From Novosphingobium colocasiae (GTDB lineage Bacteria > Pseudomonadota > Alphaproteobacteria > Sphingomonadales > Sphingomonadaceae): a stretch of 64,000 nucleotides of DNA. The notes beneath the pieces are model-generated. The model worked only from the letters and a program-made list of their open reading frames with translations. It ran no database searches and had not been told where the DNA came from. Both the position numbers and the translations under genes were made by a program. Within the stretch, counting starts at the first letter, position 1, and each line of letters opens with the position of its first letter. The DNA lies in contig NZ_BMZA01000007.1 of assembly GCF_014652555.1 (NCBI RefSeq), positions 89,040 through 153,039 of the forward strand, read 5' to 3'. Shown here piece after piece: positions 48,470 through 56,920 of the stretch.

Positions 48470-49653
48470 AAGCCGGCGGAAAGCGTCAGCGCGGCCCCAT
48501 TGCCCGGCTGGGCATTGCCCGCCACCCGCTGCCGCCAGTCCAGCACCAACCGGCCATAGGTCCGGCCCTTGAGAGGGAAGGCCAGGGTCAGCCCCGGTCC
48601 CGTGTCCAGCCGGCTCGCGCCTTTCTGGATGCCGCCCCACACGCCCGCGCCCGCTCGCGCATCGACCGGGCCGAGCGAGAACAGCCCGTGATCGACGCGC
48701 AACTGACCATCGGCAAAGGGGGTCGCGAACGAACCGCCGACATAACCGCCTTGCGCATAGGCCTCGCCACGCAGCCCCAGCGGCAGCTTGAACGGCGGCA
48801 GTTCGGTCACCGCCATCGCCGCCGCCTGGGTGCGGTTGACGCCGCGCTGCTGCGTCAGCCGCCCTTCCAGCGCAACATAGACCGGAACCCGCGCCAGCGG
48901 CCGCGCCGACACGCCCAGCGCCGCCGCCGATTCGGGCAGCGCGCCGAGCGTTGATGTGGTTCGCAGGTAAGCCGTGGGCCGGCGGCCGCCGCGATCGAGG
49001 CGGAAACGGATGATCGCCCCGGCCTGGCTGGTGCCGTATGTAGCCGCCGATACGCCAGGGGCGAGATAACTGACGGTGCCCTTGCGCAGGAACGCCCAGC
49101 TATCGGCAGACCAACGCGAGGGTTTGGCCGGACGATCAGGCCCGGCCATAGCCTGCGGCACCGGCGAACCCTCCGGCCCCGCCCACTGCGTTCCGTCAAG
49201 ACCGGGCAGCACCCCGCTCTCCCGACTTTCGGGCGTGGTCAGCGCCGCTCGCCGATCATTGCGCCGCCCGGAGCCCAAGCTCCAGCCGTAACCCGACGAA
49301 TCCCACACCACCAGCGGCTGCCTCCCTGCATGGCGCGGCGCATAGGCCCTGCACGCGCCGCACCCGGCGAACGCCGGGCGCATCGGCATGGCAGCCACCG
49401 GATCGTAAGCGACCACGCCCGGCGCGACATCGGCATAGGACTGCGGACCGATACGGGTATCGATCAGATATGCGCCGCCCCCCTCTGCCGCCGGCGCGCG
49501 CGCGGCAGGGACCGACATTTCGGCAGCGACCGCGCTGGTCGCGCCCGATGGCGGCACTTCTTCCCAGCCCATCGCCCGCCCCCCGGCCCAGCCGGCCAGC
49601 AGGGTCAGCAAAGCCACCAGCGGCTGTCCGCGCCCGGAAAGCCTGCCGCTCAC
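48466..49653 (-). CDS. Outer-membrane-like protein paired with NfrB-like gene (NfrA C-domain-like)
   Basis: 395 aa from GTG 49653 (GTGA overlap with the glycosyltransferase stop). N-terminal hydrophobic signal (QPLVALLTLLAGWAGG), a Pro/Arg-rich middle, and a C-terminal barrel region from about residue 200 (KPSRWSADSWAFLRKGT onward) ending in LTLSAGF, typical of outer-membrane insertion. The pairing with an NfrB-like gene and the barrel end suggest an NfrA-type partner, but identity is not certain. The stop codon lies in the nested repeat. Confidence 0.65.
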   Translation of the reverse strand: MSGRLSGRGQPLVALLTLLAGWAGGRAMGWEEVPPSGATSAVAAEMSVPAARAPAAEGGGAYLIDTRIGPQSYADVAPGVVAYDPVAAMPMRPAFAGCGACRAYAPRHAGRQPLVVWDSSGYGWSLGSGRRNDRRAALTTPESRESGVLPGLDGTQWAGPEGSPVPQAMAGPDRPAKPSRWSADSWAFLRKGTVSYLAPGVSAATYGTSQAGAIIRFRLDRGGRRPTAYLRTTSTLGALPESAAALGVSARPLARVPVYVALEGRLTQQRGVNRTQAAAMAVTELPPFKLPLGLRGEAYAQGGYVGGSFATPFADGQLRVDHGLFSLGPVDARAGAGVWGGIQKGASRLDTGPGLTLAFPLKGRTYGRLVLDWRQRVAGNAQPGNGAALTLSAGF

Positions 49654-51083
49654 CGTGCGCCTCCGCTCGGCAGCATCGCCAGCCCATCGGCCGCCGGGTG
49701 GCGGGTATGCTCGGTCTTGTCCCAACGCACCGTCTCGCCTAGCAGCGTGCGCACATAAGTCGCCAGCGCGCGACGGCCGGCGATGATGGCGATGACATTG
49801 GCGACCGGGATGCGCAGCAGCGCCCGCAGCCCTTCTCCCGGCCCGTATTCGTGCGTCGTGAAAGCGAAACGCGCAGCCGCGCGCCACACCAGTGCGCCCG
49901 CGCAAATGCCCAGCATCACCTGCAGCGCCGGTGATGGCCGGGGCGGGATATCGATCTGCGCCAGCCGGGCCAGCGCCAGCAGCAGTTCCACCAGCACCAG
50001 GACATAGCCGGAGGCCAGCACCAGCGCCGAGAACGGCTCGCGCCGGTCGCGCAGCGTCATCCACAAGTCGGCGAGCCGCGTGCCCCAGCCCAGCCGCTCC
50101 CACTCCTGAAACGCAATGCCGTGTATCCACCGCGCCTTCTGGCGCACCGCCGCTTCGAGCGAGGCGGGAAAATAGGCCCGCGTCGCCACCAGTTCGCCGT
50201 CCTCGTCACGAACGCGGATGAAGCGGGTCCGGCGTCCCTCGCGCCAGACCAGATAGCCCAGCTCGTAATCCTCGGTGAGACAGGTGGTGGAGAACGGCCC
50301 GCCATCGCCCTCCCCTTCGCGCAGCCGGCGGGCGGCGAGGAGATCGAGCAGGTCGCGGGCGATGCCGCAGCCGACCCCGGCGGCGGGGACCGGCACGCGC
50401 AGCGCATCGCGCACCACCAGCAGCTTGGCGTGCGCTTCGGTGAACTCCTCGCAGTAATGGCCGCCGATCCACGGCGAGCGCGGCTGCGGCTCGGGGCGGA
50501 CCGGCAACTGCACCAGCCCGGCCGAGCCGATGGCGCGATCGATCACCGCCAGTTCGGCGGGATGGACCATATCCTCGGCATCATGGATCACCACCGTGCG
50601 GAAGCGCTGGTCCGTGCGGCGCTCGTCCTCGGCCAGCGCGCGGTAGAGCCGGTTGAGGCAATCCGCCTTGGTGGTGGGGCCCGCTCGCTCATGGATGACG
50701 ATGCGCAGGCGCGGGTCATTGCCGGCTGCCGCCATGGCTGCGGCGATCGTGCCCGGATCGTTGCGATAGCAGCCCAGGTACAGCGTGAGTTCGGGCTGCG
50801 GCCAAGCACCCAGCGCGTGGCGGATGGTATGGCCGATCACCGCGCCTTCCTGCCAGGCGGCGATCAGCACCGCGATCCGGCCCTCCAGCCGGCCCGCCAC
50901 CTCGGCCCGGCTGATGCCGAGCGCCGGGCTGCGCCCGGTCAGGCGCAGCCACAGCCAGCAGACGTCGATCGCCAGATCGTCCAGCGCGCCGATAATGAAC
51001 CAGAATGTGGCGAACAGCAGCAGTTCACGTTCCATGAACTGCAAAGCCGTGATGGCATGGCCGATCGTGTCCCCCGCCTGCAC
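49650..51083 (-). CDS. NfrB-like membrane glycosyltransferase
   Basis: 477 aa. N-terminal hydrophobic segment (ELLLFATFWFIIGAL), a family-2 glycosyltransferase domain with RIAVLIAAWQEGAVIG, DAEDMVHPAELAVID (catalytic DxD-like) and LTEDYELGYLV, QKARWIHGIAFQEW, and two or three further C-terminal helices. The layout matches NfrB, which with NfrA makes an exopolysaccharide that serves as phage N4 receptor in E. coli. GTG at 51083 is preferred because AGGAAAGGA lies upstream; a GTG at 51101 is also possible. Confidence 0.78.
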   Translation of the reverse strand: MQAGDTIGHAITALQFMERELLLFATFWFIIGALDDLAIDVCWLWLRLTGRSPALGISRAEVAGRLEGRIAVLIAAWQEGAVIGHTIRHALGAWPQPELTLYLGCYRNDPGTIAAAMAAAGNDPRLRIVIHERAGPTTKADCLNRLYRALAEDERRTDQRFRTVVIHDAEDMVHPAELAVIDRAIGSAGLVQLPVRPEPQPRSPWIGGHYCEEFTEAHAKLLVVRDALRVPVPAAGVGCGIARDLLDLLAARRLREGEGDGGPFSTTCLTEDYELGYLVWREGRRTRFIRVRDEDGELVATRAYFPASLEAAVRQKARWIHGIAFQEWERLGWGTRLADLWMTLRDRREPFSALVLASGYVLVLVELLLALARLAQIDIPPRPSPALQVMLGICAGALVWRAAARFAFTTHEYGPGEGLRALLRIPVANVIAIIAGRRALATYVRTLLGETVRWDKTEHTRHPAADGLAMLPSGGAR

Positions 51084-51197
51084 GAAATTCCTTTCCTGCA
51101 CCGCCGATCATGCTTGCGCCCCGCACTGACGCCATACATGACTGGACCCCGCGCTACCCCCTGCACCCCGACATCCAAGGTACGTAGAAACACGAAT

Positions 51198-52394
51198 ATG
51201 ACTGGACACCGCCACTTCGCCAACAAATTGGCGCGCAATTTCACAAAATTAATGGGCGGTGAGGCGGCTGCCGGGGTACTTCTGATTGCAGTTGCGGTAT
51301 TGGCTATGCTGGCTGCCAATTCGCCATTTGCAAACGATTACCATGCATTTTTTCATGATCCGCTGCGTTTCACACCCATTACAAAACTGAATACGCTGCA
51401 CTTGTGGATCAATGACGCTTTGATGGCGGTGTTCTTCTTCGTCGTCGGCCTTGAGATCAAGCGTGAAGTCCTGGAAGGAGAACTGTCCACGGCGGCGCGA
51501 CGGCGGCTGCCGGTGCTGGCAGCAGTGGCAGGCATGGCGGCTCCGGCACTGGTCTATCTCGCGGTGGCGGGCACAGGCGCACCGGCGCTGCGCGGCTGGG
51601 CGATCCCGGCGGCGACAGACATCGCCTTTGCGGTGGGCGTGCTGGGCCTGCTGGGGCGGCGCGCGCCGCCAGCCCTGCGGCTGTTCCTGCTCACCGTCGC
51701 GATCGTCGATGATCTGGGGGCGGTGGCGATCATCGCGCTGTTCTACACCGCAAAGATCGATCCGATGTGGGCGCTGGGCGCATTCATGTTCGTGATCGCG
51801 CTGGTGGTGGCGGGCCGCACGCGCGCTGCCGGCATCCCGGTGTTCCTGGCGCTGGGTGCCGGGCTATGGCTCTGCGTGCTCTATTCCGGCATCCACGCCA
51901 CCGTCGCCGGGGTGGCCCTGGCCTTCACCGTGCCGCTGCGGCCGATGCGCCGGGGCGACAGCCTGCTGCTCCGGCTCGAACATGCGCTCATGCCGTGGAA
52001 CAGCTATGTCATCGTGCCACTGTTCGGCTTTGCCAACGCCGGGGTGGCTCTAGCCGGGGTCGGCCTGAAAGGGCTGTTCGAACCGGTGCCGCTGGGCATC
52101 GCCCTCGGGCTGTTCCTCGGCAAGCCGCTCGGCGTGTTCGCCGCCATCCTCGCCGCCGACCGCAGCGGCTTCGCGCTGCGCCCGGCCGGGGCGGGCTGGC
52201 TGCACCTGGCGGGCATGGCGATGCTGTGCGGCATCGGCTTCACGATGAGCCTGTTCATCGCCGCGCTCGCCTTTCCCGCCCACCCGCTGCTGATCGAGGA
52301 GGCGAAGCTGGGGGTCTTGGGCGGCTCGCTGCTGTCCTCGCTCGCGGGCTATGCGGTGCTGCGCTTCGCCCCCGTTACCACACCCCGGTATTAG
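51198..52394 (+). CDS. nhaA: Na+/H+ antiporter NhaA
   Basis: 398 aa with about eleven to twelve helices. The ion-binding Asp pair is in AIVDDLGAV, an Asp in ATDIAFAVG and the conserved Lys in LGKPLGVF. It exchanges sodium for protons. The ATG at 51198 is chosen; an in-frame ATG at 51138 begins with nearly the same 15 bases (ATGACTGGAC-CCGC) 60 bp earlier, which looks like a small duplication. The 3' end overlaps the convergent glyoxalase gene by 20 bp. Confidence 0.93.
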   Translation: MTGHRHFANKLARNFTKLMGGEAAAGVLLIAVAVLAMLAANSPFANDYHAFFHDPLRFTPITKLNTLHLWINDALMAVFFFVVGLEIKREVLEGELSTAARRRLPVLAAVAGMAAPALVYLAVAGTGAPALRGWAIPAATDIAFAVGVLGLLGRRAPPALRLFLLTVAIVDDLGAVAIIALFYTAKIDPMWALGAFMFVIALVVAGRTRAAGIPVFLALGAGLWLCVLYSGIHATVAGVALAFTVPLRPMRRGDSLLLRLEHALMPWNSYVIVPLFGFANAGVALAGVGLKGLFEPVPLGIALGLFLGKPLGVFAAILAADRSGFALRPAGAGWLHLAGMAMLCGIGFTMSLFIAALAFPAHPLLIEEAKLGVLGGSLLSSLAGYAVLRFAPVTTPRY

Positions 52395-52815
52395 GCATCG
52401 ACGCCCAGGGCTCGGCCGGGGCGAGACGGCCGTCCTGCAGCAGTTCGACCGAAATCCCGTCGGGCGAGCGCACGAACGCCATGTGCCCGTCGCGCGGGGG
52501 ACGGTTGATGGTGACGCCGGCGTCCGTCAGCGCCTGGCAGGTGGCGTAGATATCATCGACCCGATAGGCGAGATGGCCGAAGTTGCGGCCGCCGCCATAG
52601 GTCTCGGCAGACCCGTCTTCGGCCGGCCAGTTGTAGGTCAGTTCCACCTCAGCAATGCCTTCCTCGCCCGGCGCGGCGAGGAATATCAGGGTAAAGCGGC
52701 CCTTCTCACTCTCGATCCGGCGCACTTCCTCCAGCCCGATCAGCGAAAAGAACCGGATCGTGGCGTCGGGATCGCTGACGCGGATCATGGTGTGGAGATA
52801 CTTGGTCATGCGCAT
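52375..52815 (-). CDS. Glyoxalase I-type VOC-fold protein
   Basis: 146 aa. Metal ligands of lactoylglutathione lyase are in place: H in LHTMIRV, E in VELTYNW, H in FGHLAYRVDD and E in FVRSPDGISVELLQ. Two beta-alpha-beta-beta-beta modules are seen. It should detoxify methylglyoxal with glutathione. The start may be two residues later (second ATG at 52809). Convergent and overlapping with nhaA. Confidence 0.87.
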   Translation of the reverse strand: MRMTKYLHTMIRVSDPDATIRFFSLIGLEEVRRIESEKGRFTLIFLAAPGEEGIAEVELTYNWPAEDGSAETYGGGRNFGHLAYRVDDIYATCQALTDAGVTINRPPRDGHMAFVRSPDGISVELLQDGRLAPAEPWASMPNTGVW

Positions 52816-52924
52816 ATACTCATTTCGTCGATAATGAGGAACGGTTCATCGCCCAGAAAGCCGCAACACGCCACATCTGCTGCCAGCGACCGCAGGGGTG
52901 TGCGGCGCTGTGGGAGCAACGCCG

Positions 52925-53683
52925 ATGGCTGAAGATAGTGCGTCCGATTTCGAAAGCAAAACCCCGTTCCTGAAAGAACCGGCAACCCGGCGCTGGCTGG
53001 CCAGCTCGGCCATCCTGGCGGTCGGCCTCATCATCGGCGGGTTCGCGCTGGGCGATGGCCTCAAGCGGGCCCAGCTTGCCAACCGCGCGGTGACGGTCAA
53101 GGGCCTGGCCGAGCGCGATGTGACCGCCGATCTGGCGACCTGGACGATCGCCTATTCCTCGACCGCAGGCGACCTGCCGACCGCGCAAGCCAGCGTCGAT
53201 AACGACACCGTGCAACTGCGCGGGTTCTTCAAGGAACTGGGCTTCCCCGCCGACGCGTTGCAGACCGCCGGCGTCAACGTCCAGCAATCATCGGACAACG
53301 GCGTCGCCAGCTTCACCGTGCGCCAGCGCCTGACCTTGCGCACCACCGACATCGCCCGCGCGCAGCAGGCAGTGCGGCGGCAGTTCGATCTGGTGAAGCG
53401 CGGGGTCATGCTGGAGGATGGTTCGGGCATGGCCTATACCTTCACCAAGCTCAATGCGATCAAGCCGAAGATGGTCGCCGATGCCACCACCGATGCCCGC
53501 GCCGCCGCCGAACAGTTCGCGCATGACAGCGGCGCGCAAGTGGGCGCGATCCGCAGCGCGACGCAGGGCTATTTCTCGATCGAGGCGCGCGATGGTGACA
53601 GCGGCAGCGGCACCTGGGGCGTATCGGACACCCCGTACAAGAAGGTGCGCGTGGTCACTACGGTGGAATTCTACCTGAAATAG
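52925..53683 (+). CDS. SIMPL-domain protein with membrane anchor
   Basis: 252 aa. A membrane segment at about residues 24-42, then a SIMPL (DUF541) domain: AVTVKGLAERDVTADLATWTIAYS, QTAGVNVQ, RQRLTLRTTD and KKVRVVTTVEFYLK. Such proteins are periplasmic and thought to protect against stress; function is poorly known. ATG at 52925 follows GGGAG. Confidence 0.83.
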   Translation: MAEDSASDFESKTPFLKEPATRRWLASSAILAVGLIIGGFALGDGLKRAQLANRAVTVKGLAERDVTADLATWTIAYSSTAGDLPTAQASVDNDTVQLRGFFKELGFPADALQTAGVNVQQSSDNGVASFTVRQRLTLRTTDIARAQQAVRRQFDLVKRGVMLEDGSGMAYTFTKLNAIKPKMVADATTDARAAAEQFAHDSGAQVGAIRSATQGYFSIEARDGDSGSGTWGVSDTPYKKVRVVTTVEFYLK

Positions 53684-53693
53684 AAATGGGAAA

Positions 53694-53719
53694 GCCCGCC
53701 CGGATCACTCCGGACGGGC
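53694..53719 (-). terminator. Terminator of the TorF-like porin gene
   Basis: An 11-bp GC stem (53694-53704 with 53709-53719, one mismatch on the plus strand and a G-U on the minus) is followed on the minus strand by TTTCCCATTTC. It lies 34 bp past the stop of the 53753 gene. Confidence 0.75.
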
Positions 53720-53752
53720 CCTCCTGCGAAGCTTGTGGTTCGGATCAGACGA

Positions 53753-54523
53753 TCAGAACGAAGCCGTGACGGTGCCGACGACCGAATCGTCGGAGTAGTT
53801 GTTGAAGCTCGGGCCTGAGACGCCGATGTACGACACGCCAACCGAGAGCGGGCCGAACACGGTGGCCGAAGCGCCGATCGAGTAGTCCACACCCGTCTTG
53901 TCGCCGGTGCAGTAGTAGCACGGAGCCAGAACGCCGTTAGTGTAGCCGATGTGGCCCGACACGGTCACCGGAGTGCTGGGGATGGCGATGTCGACGTTGC
54001 CGTAGACATAGAGGTTGTCATCCTTGCTGCCGTCGAACGCGTTCGGCAGCGAGCTCTGCTTCCAGGCGTAGTTGGCACCGACCTTGATGGTAGCCGGGCC
54101 GACAGTGCCCTTGATCGAAGCCCAAGGCTCGAAGAAGTCGGTGTCGAACGCATCCGTGCCGCCCGGATAGACGTAGTAAAGCAGACCGGCGTCGAGGGTG
54201 ACCCCCGGGGTCACTTCGCCCGACCAGCCTGCAAACAGGTCCAGTTCCTGGCTACCGTAGCCGGGGAGGCTGCCTTCGCTGATCGACGACGACCAGGTGC
54301 CGACGTAGAAGCCGCTCGAATGGGTGGCAGTGATGCCGCCCTGGACGGCCATCTTGCCTGCGCTCTGCGAAATGCCGCGGAAGCGATAGTCGGTAACGAG
54401 CGAGACGTTGCCGGTGATGGTGACCGGGCTGGCGGGTGCCTCATCCGCGAAAGCGGGAGCAGCGGCCAGAGCCGAGCCGGCGAGCAGGGTTGCGGCGATA
54501 GCGCCACGGATCGAGATCGTCAT
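53753..54523 (-). CDS. TorF-family outer-membrane protein (TIGR02001)
   Basis: 256 aa from ATG 54523. Signal peptide ends at about residue 26 (PAFA). VTITGNVSLVTDYRFRGISQS and QELDLFAGWSGEVTPGVTLDAGLLYYVYPGG are signatures of this porin-like family, with a terminal VVGTVTASF. It is thought to form a small outer-membrane barrel. GAGGGAAT precedes the ATG. The upstream 230 bp, with an A/T-rich stretch, form the divergent promoter region toward the phosphatase. Confidence 0.87.
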   Translation of the reverse strand: MTISIRGAIAATLLAGSALAAAPAFADEAPASPVTITGNVSLVTDYRFRGISQSAGKMAVQGGITATHSSGFYVGTWSSSISEGSLPGYGSQELDLFAGWSGEVTPGVTLDAGLLYYVYPGGTDAFDTDFFEPWASIKGTVGPATIKVGANYAWKQSSLPNAFDGSKDDNLYVYGNVDIAIPSTPVTVSGHIGYTNGVLAPCYYCTGDKTGVDYSIGASATVFGPLSVGVSYIGVSGPSFNNYSDDSVVGTVTASF

Positions 54524-54775
54524 GTTGTATTCCCTCACTTATGACCTTTGTTGCCTCGTCCCATCCTGGCTTTTTCCGGTTCGCGCCTCGTTTGCGGGTG
54601 CGTTACCGACAGCAACATTACGTTGCATTGCAGCAATAGTTTGACAAGAGGAATATCTTTTTCGCCACAATCACTGTTGAGGTGTGGGCTTCTTGCCACA
54701 GTGAGCTGTGCATGAACCACGACGAGCCGATTGGGCCGATAACTTGCCCCTTGGCCGGCAACCGGCTATACCGCG

Positions 54776-55570
54776 ATGCAACAAATGTTTTTAAAGCTAC
54801 GCAACCTCTTAGGGGGCCGTCGACCGGTCCGGGACTTCGCGATACCAGCCGGTGAGCGCGTCTATGCCGTGGGCGATATCCACGGCAGGCTGGACCTTTT
54901 CGAAGACCTGATCGCCACTATCGAGGCGGACAACGCCGCCCGCGGCAGCGCGGTTACCACGGTAATCCTGCTGGGCGACCTGATCGATCGCGGCCCGGAC
55001 AGCGCCGGCGTGGTGGCACGGGCGCGCGAATGGAGCCGCCAGCGGCAGGTCCACTTCATCATGGGCAACCACGAGGAGATGCTGCTCCAGGCGCGCGAGG
55101 ATATCGATACGCTGCGCGGCTTCCTCAAGTTCGGCGGCTACGAGACATTGCTGAGCTACGGCATCGATCCAGACATCGCCGCCGGAGCCGACATCGAGGA
55201 ATTGCACCGCCTGCTGCGCGAGGCGATCCCCGAAGAAGACTGCACCTTCATCTACGGCTTCAAGAAGCACGTCAGCATCGGCGACTATCTGTTCGTCCAT
55301 GCCGGCATTCGCCCGGACATGCCGCTGCACCACCAGCAGACAAAGGACTGCCGCTGGATTCGCGAGCCGTTCCTCAGCCACGATGGCGATTTCGGAGCCT
55401 GTGTGATCCACGGCCATACGATCACTGACGAGCCCGAAGTGCGCCACAACCGCATCGGCATCGATACCGGCGCTTACGTCACAAATACCCTGACTGCGAT
55501 CGGGCTCGAAGGCACCCAGCGATGGTTCCTGTCGGCCAGTTCGGCGGACGAGATCAGCGCGGCGGCTTGA
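54776..55570 (+). CDS. Serine/threonine-protein phosphatase-like metallophosphoesterase
   Basis: 264 aa. Metal-binding motifs YAVGDIHGRLDLF, LLGDLIDRGPDS, MGNHEEM, FVHAGIRPD and VIHGHTITD are in the order seen in bacterial PP1-type phosphatases. It should dephosphorylate proteins or small molecules. ATG at 54776 is slightly better than one three codons later. Upstream is an A/T-rich promoter region shared with the divergent TorF-like gene. Confidence 0.88.
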   Translation: MQQMFLKLRNLLGGRRPVRDFAIPAGERVYAVGDIHGRLDLFEDLIATIEADNAARGSAVTTVILLGDLIDRGPDSAGVVARAREWSRQRQVHFIMGNHEEMLLQAREDIDTLRGFLKFGGYETLLSYGIDPDIAAGADIEELHRLLREAIPEEDCTFIYGFKKHVSIGDYLFVHAGIRPDMPLHHQQTKDCRWIREPFLSHDGDFGACVIHGHTITDEPEVRHNRIGIDTGAYVTNTLTAIGLEGTQRWFLSASSADEISAAA

Positions 55571-55586
55571 GAGCGGGGGCGGTCTG

Positions 55587-55727
55587 CCCACCCCGCTGCG
55601 ACTAACGTGCTGCGCACGTAAGTCTCGCTGCCCCTCCCGTAAACGGGAAGGGATACCGGCGCTCGCCCTCCCGTTCACGGGAGGGCCGGAAGGCTTGGCA
55701 GCTTGCTGCCTAGCCGGACGGGGTGGG
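55587..55727. repeat. Multi-hairpin palindromic repeat between phosphatase and rnpB
   Basis: 141 bp. Outer arms CCCACCCCG and CGGGGTGGG; inside are four hairpins, including ACGTGC-TGC-GCACGT, a CCCTCCCGT-ACGGGAGGG pair and GGCTTGGCAG...CTGCCTAGCC. It resembles the type-2 element in valS in its C- and G-runs. It separates two convergent genes and may act as their transcriptional barrier. Confidence 0.7.
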
Positions 55728-55750
55728 TGCACCCCACACATCAGTGAATC

Positions 55751-56182
55751 TTCGCCGGGGAGCCTGTAAGCCGGGTTCTGTGTCCCTGCGTGGTCTCCCA
55801 AATCAGGGACCTTACGCAAGGCGGCAGCCATTCCTCTTGGCGACACGTTGCCGCGCCGCTCCAGCGACCAACCCGAGCTGCCTGGGTCCGAAACCGACCC
55901 TCCGGTCAAGCCGGAACGCAGCCCCTATTCGGTCTTGCTCCGGGTGGGGTTTGCCATGCCGCTCCTGTTGCCAGTCGCGCGGTGCGCTCTTGCCGCACCC
56001 TTTCACCCTTGCCCTGCCGGTTGCCCGGCAGACGGCGGTCTGCTCTCTGTGGCACTTTCCCTTGCCCCGGGCCCGAAGGCCAGAGACCGGCGGGCGTTAC
56101 CCGCCACCCTTGTTTCGTGGAGCCCGGACTTTCCTCGCCACCTGACGGATCAGGTGTCGCGGCTGCCCGGCTCCCCGGCGAA
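55751..56182 (-). ncRNA. rnpB: RNase P RNA (bacterial type A)
   Basis: The P1 helix is a perfect 14-bp inverted pair between the two ends (55751-55764 and 56169-56182). On the minus strand the conserved GAGGAAAGTCCGGGCTCC, GCAAGGGAAAGTGCCACAGAGA, GGCAAGGGTGAAAGGGTGCGG and ACAGAACCCGGCTTACAGG segments follow in order. It is the catalytic RNA that matures tRNA 5' ends. Length about 432 nt. The 5' end lies 5 bp after the amidase stop; its promoter is therefore within that gene. Confidence 0.95.
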
Positions 56183-56187
56183 GCGGG

Positions 56188-56892
56188 TCACCTAGCACGC
56201 CCGGTGTCACGCTCCAACAGCAGTTCGAACAGGATGCCACCGATCTCGCCGTCGATCTCGCCGTCGATATATTCGGGCCGCCAGCGCCGCTGGAACGCGC
56301 GCACCGCCGCCCGCCCGTCAGTGATGTCATAGCCGAACCGTTCCAGCGCGAGGTAGAACGCGCCGGGATTGTCGTAGAACAGGTTCATCTTGGCCGCCGG
56401 CACTTCGAGCGCGAGGCCCAGTTCGCCCAGCCGGTTCCAATCGAAATACTCGCCCGGGTCCTGCTTGCGCGCCGGGGCCACATCGGAATGGCCAACCACA
56501 TTGGCGCGCGGGATATCGTGCCGGTCCATCATGTCCGCCAGCAGCGGCAGCAGCGCGTCCATCTGCGGCTCCGGGAACGGCCGGTAGCCGAATTCGTGGC
56601 CGGGATTGACCAGCTCGATGCCGATGCTGGCCGAATTTACATCGGTGATCCCGCGCCAGTACGACTGTCCGGCGTGCCAGGCGCGCTTGTCCTCGGGCAC
56701 GATCGCGGTGACGATGCCCTCCTCGTCGATCATGTAGTGGGCGGACACTTCGGCAGCGGGATCGCAAAGCCGTTCCAGCGCCTCATCGGCGCTGCGCATC
56801 CCGGTATAGTGCAGCACCACCATCGAAATGGGGGCCTTGCGCATATTGAAATTGGGCGACGGAGCGACGCGGTTGACCAGCCATCTGTTCAT
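56188..56892 (-). CDS. N-acetylmuramoyl-L-alanine amidase (AmpD/AmiD-like)
   Basis: 234 aa. Zn ligands in VVLHYTGM, VVGHSDVAPARKQDPG with a final Asp; GIELVNPGHEFG is the family core (amidase 2). A C-terminal peptidoglycan-binding-like helix region (from about residue 165) follows. It cleaves the amide between MurNAc and peptide; no signal peptide, so probably cytoplasmic, recycling wall peptides. ATG at 56892 follows GGGGAGG; the open frame extends to 56946 but has no sense there. Confidence 0.88.
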   Translation of the reverse strand: MNRWLVNRVAPSPNFNMRKAPISMVVLHYTGMRSADEALERLCDPAAEVSAHYMIDEEGIVTAIVPEDKRAWHAGQSYWRGITDVNSASIGIELVNPGHEFGYRPFPEPQMDALLPLLADMMDRHDIPRANVVGHSDVAPARKQDPGEYFDWNRLGELGLALEVPAAKMNLFYDNPGAFYLALERFGYDITDGRAAVRAFQRRWRPEYIDGEIDGEIGGILFELLLERDTGRAR

Positions 56893-56920
56893 AGCCGTCC
56901 CTCCCCCGCCCCGCTTTTGC

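Noticed and set aside
48466..51083. Prophage remnant because of the NfrA/NfrB-like genes
   Set aside because: These are host surface-polymer genes; no phage structural, integrase or lysis genes are nearby.
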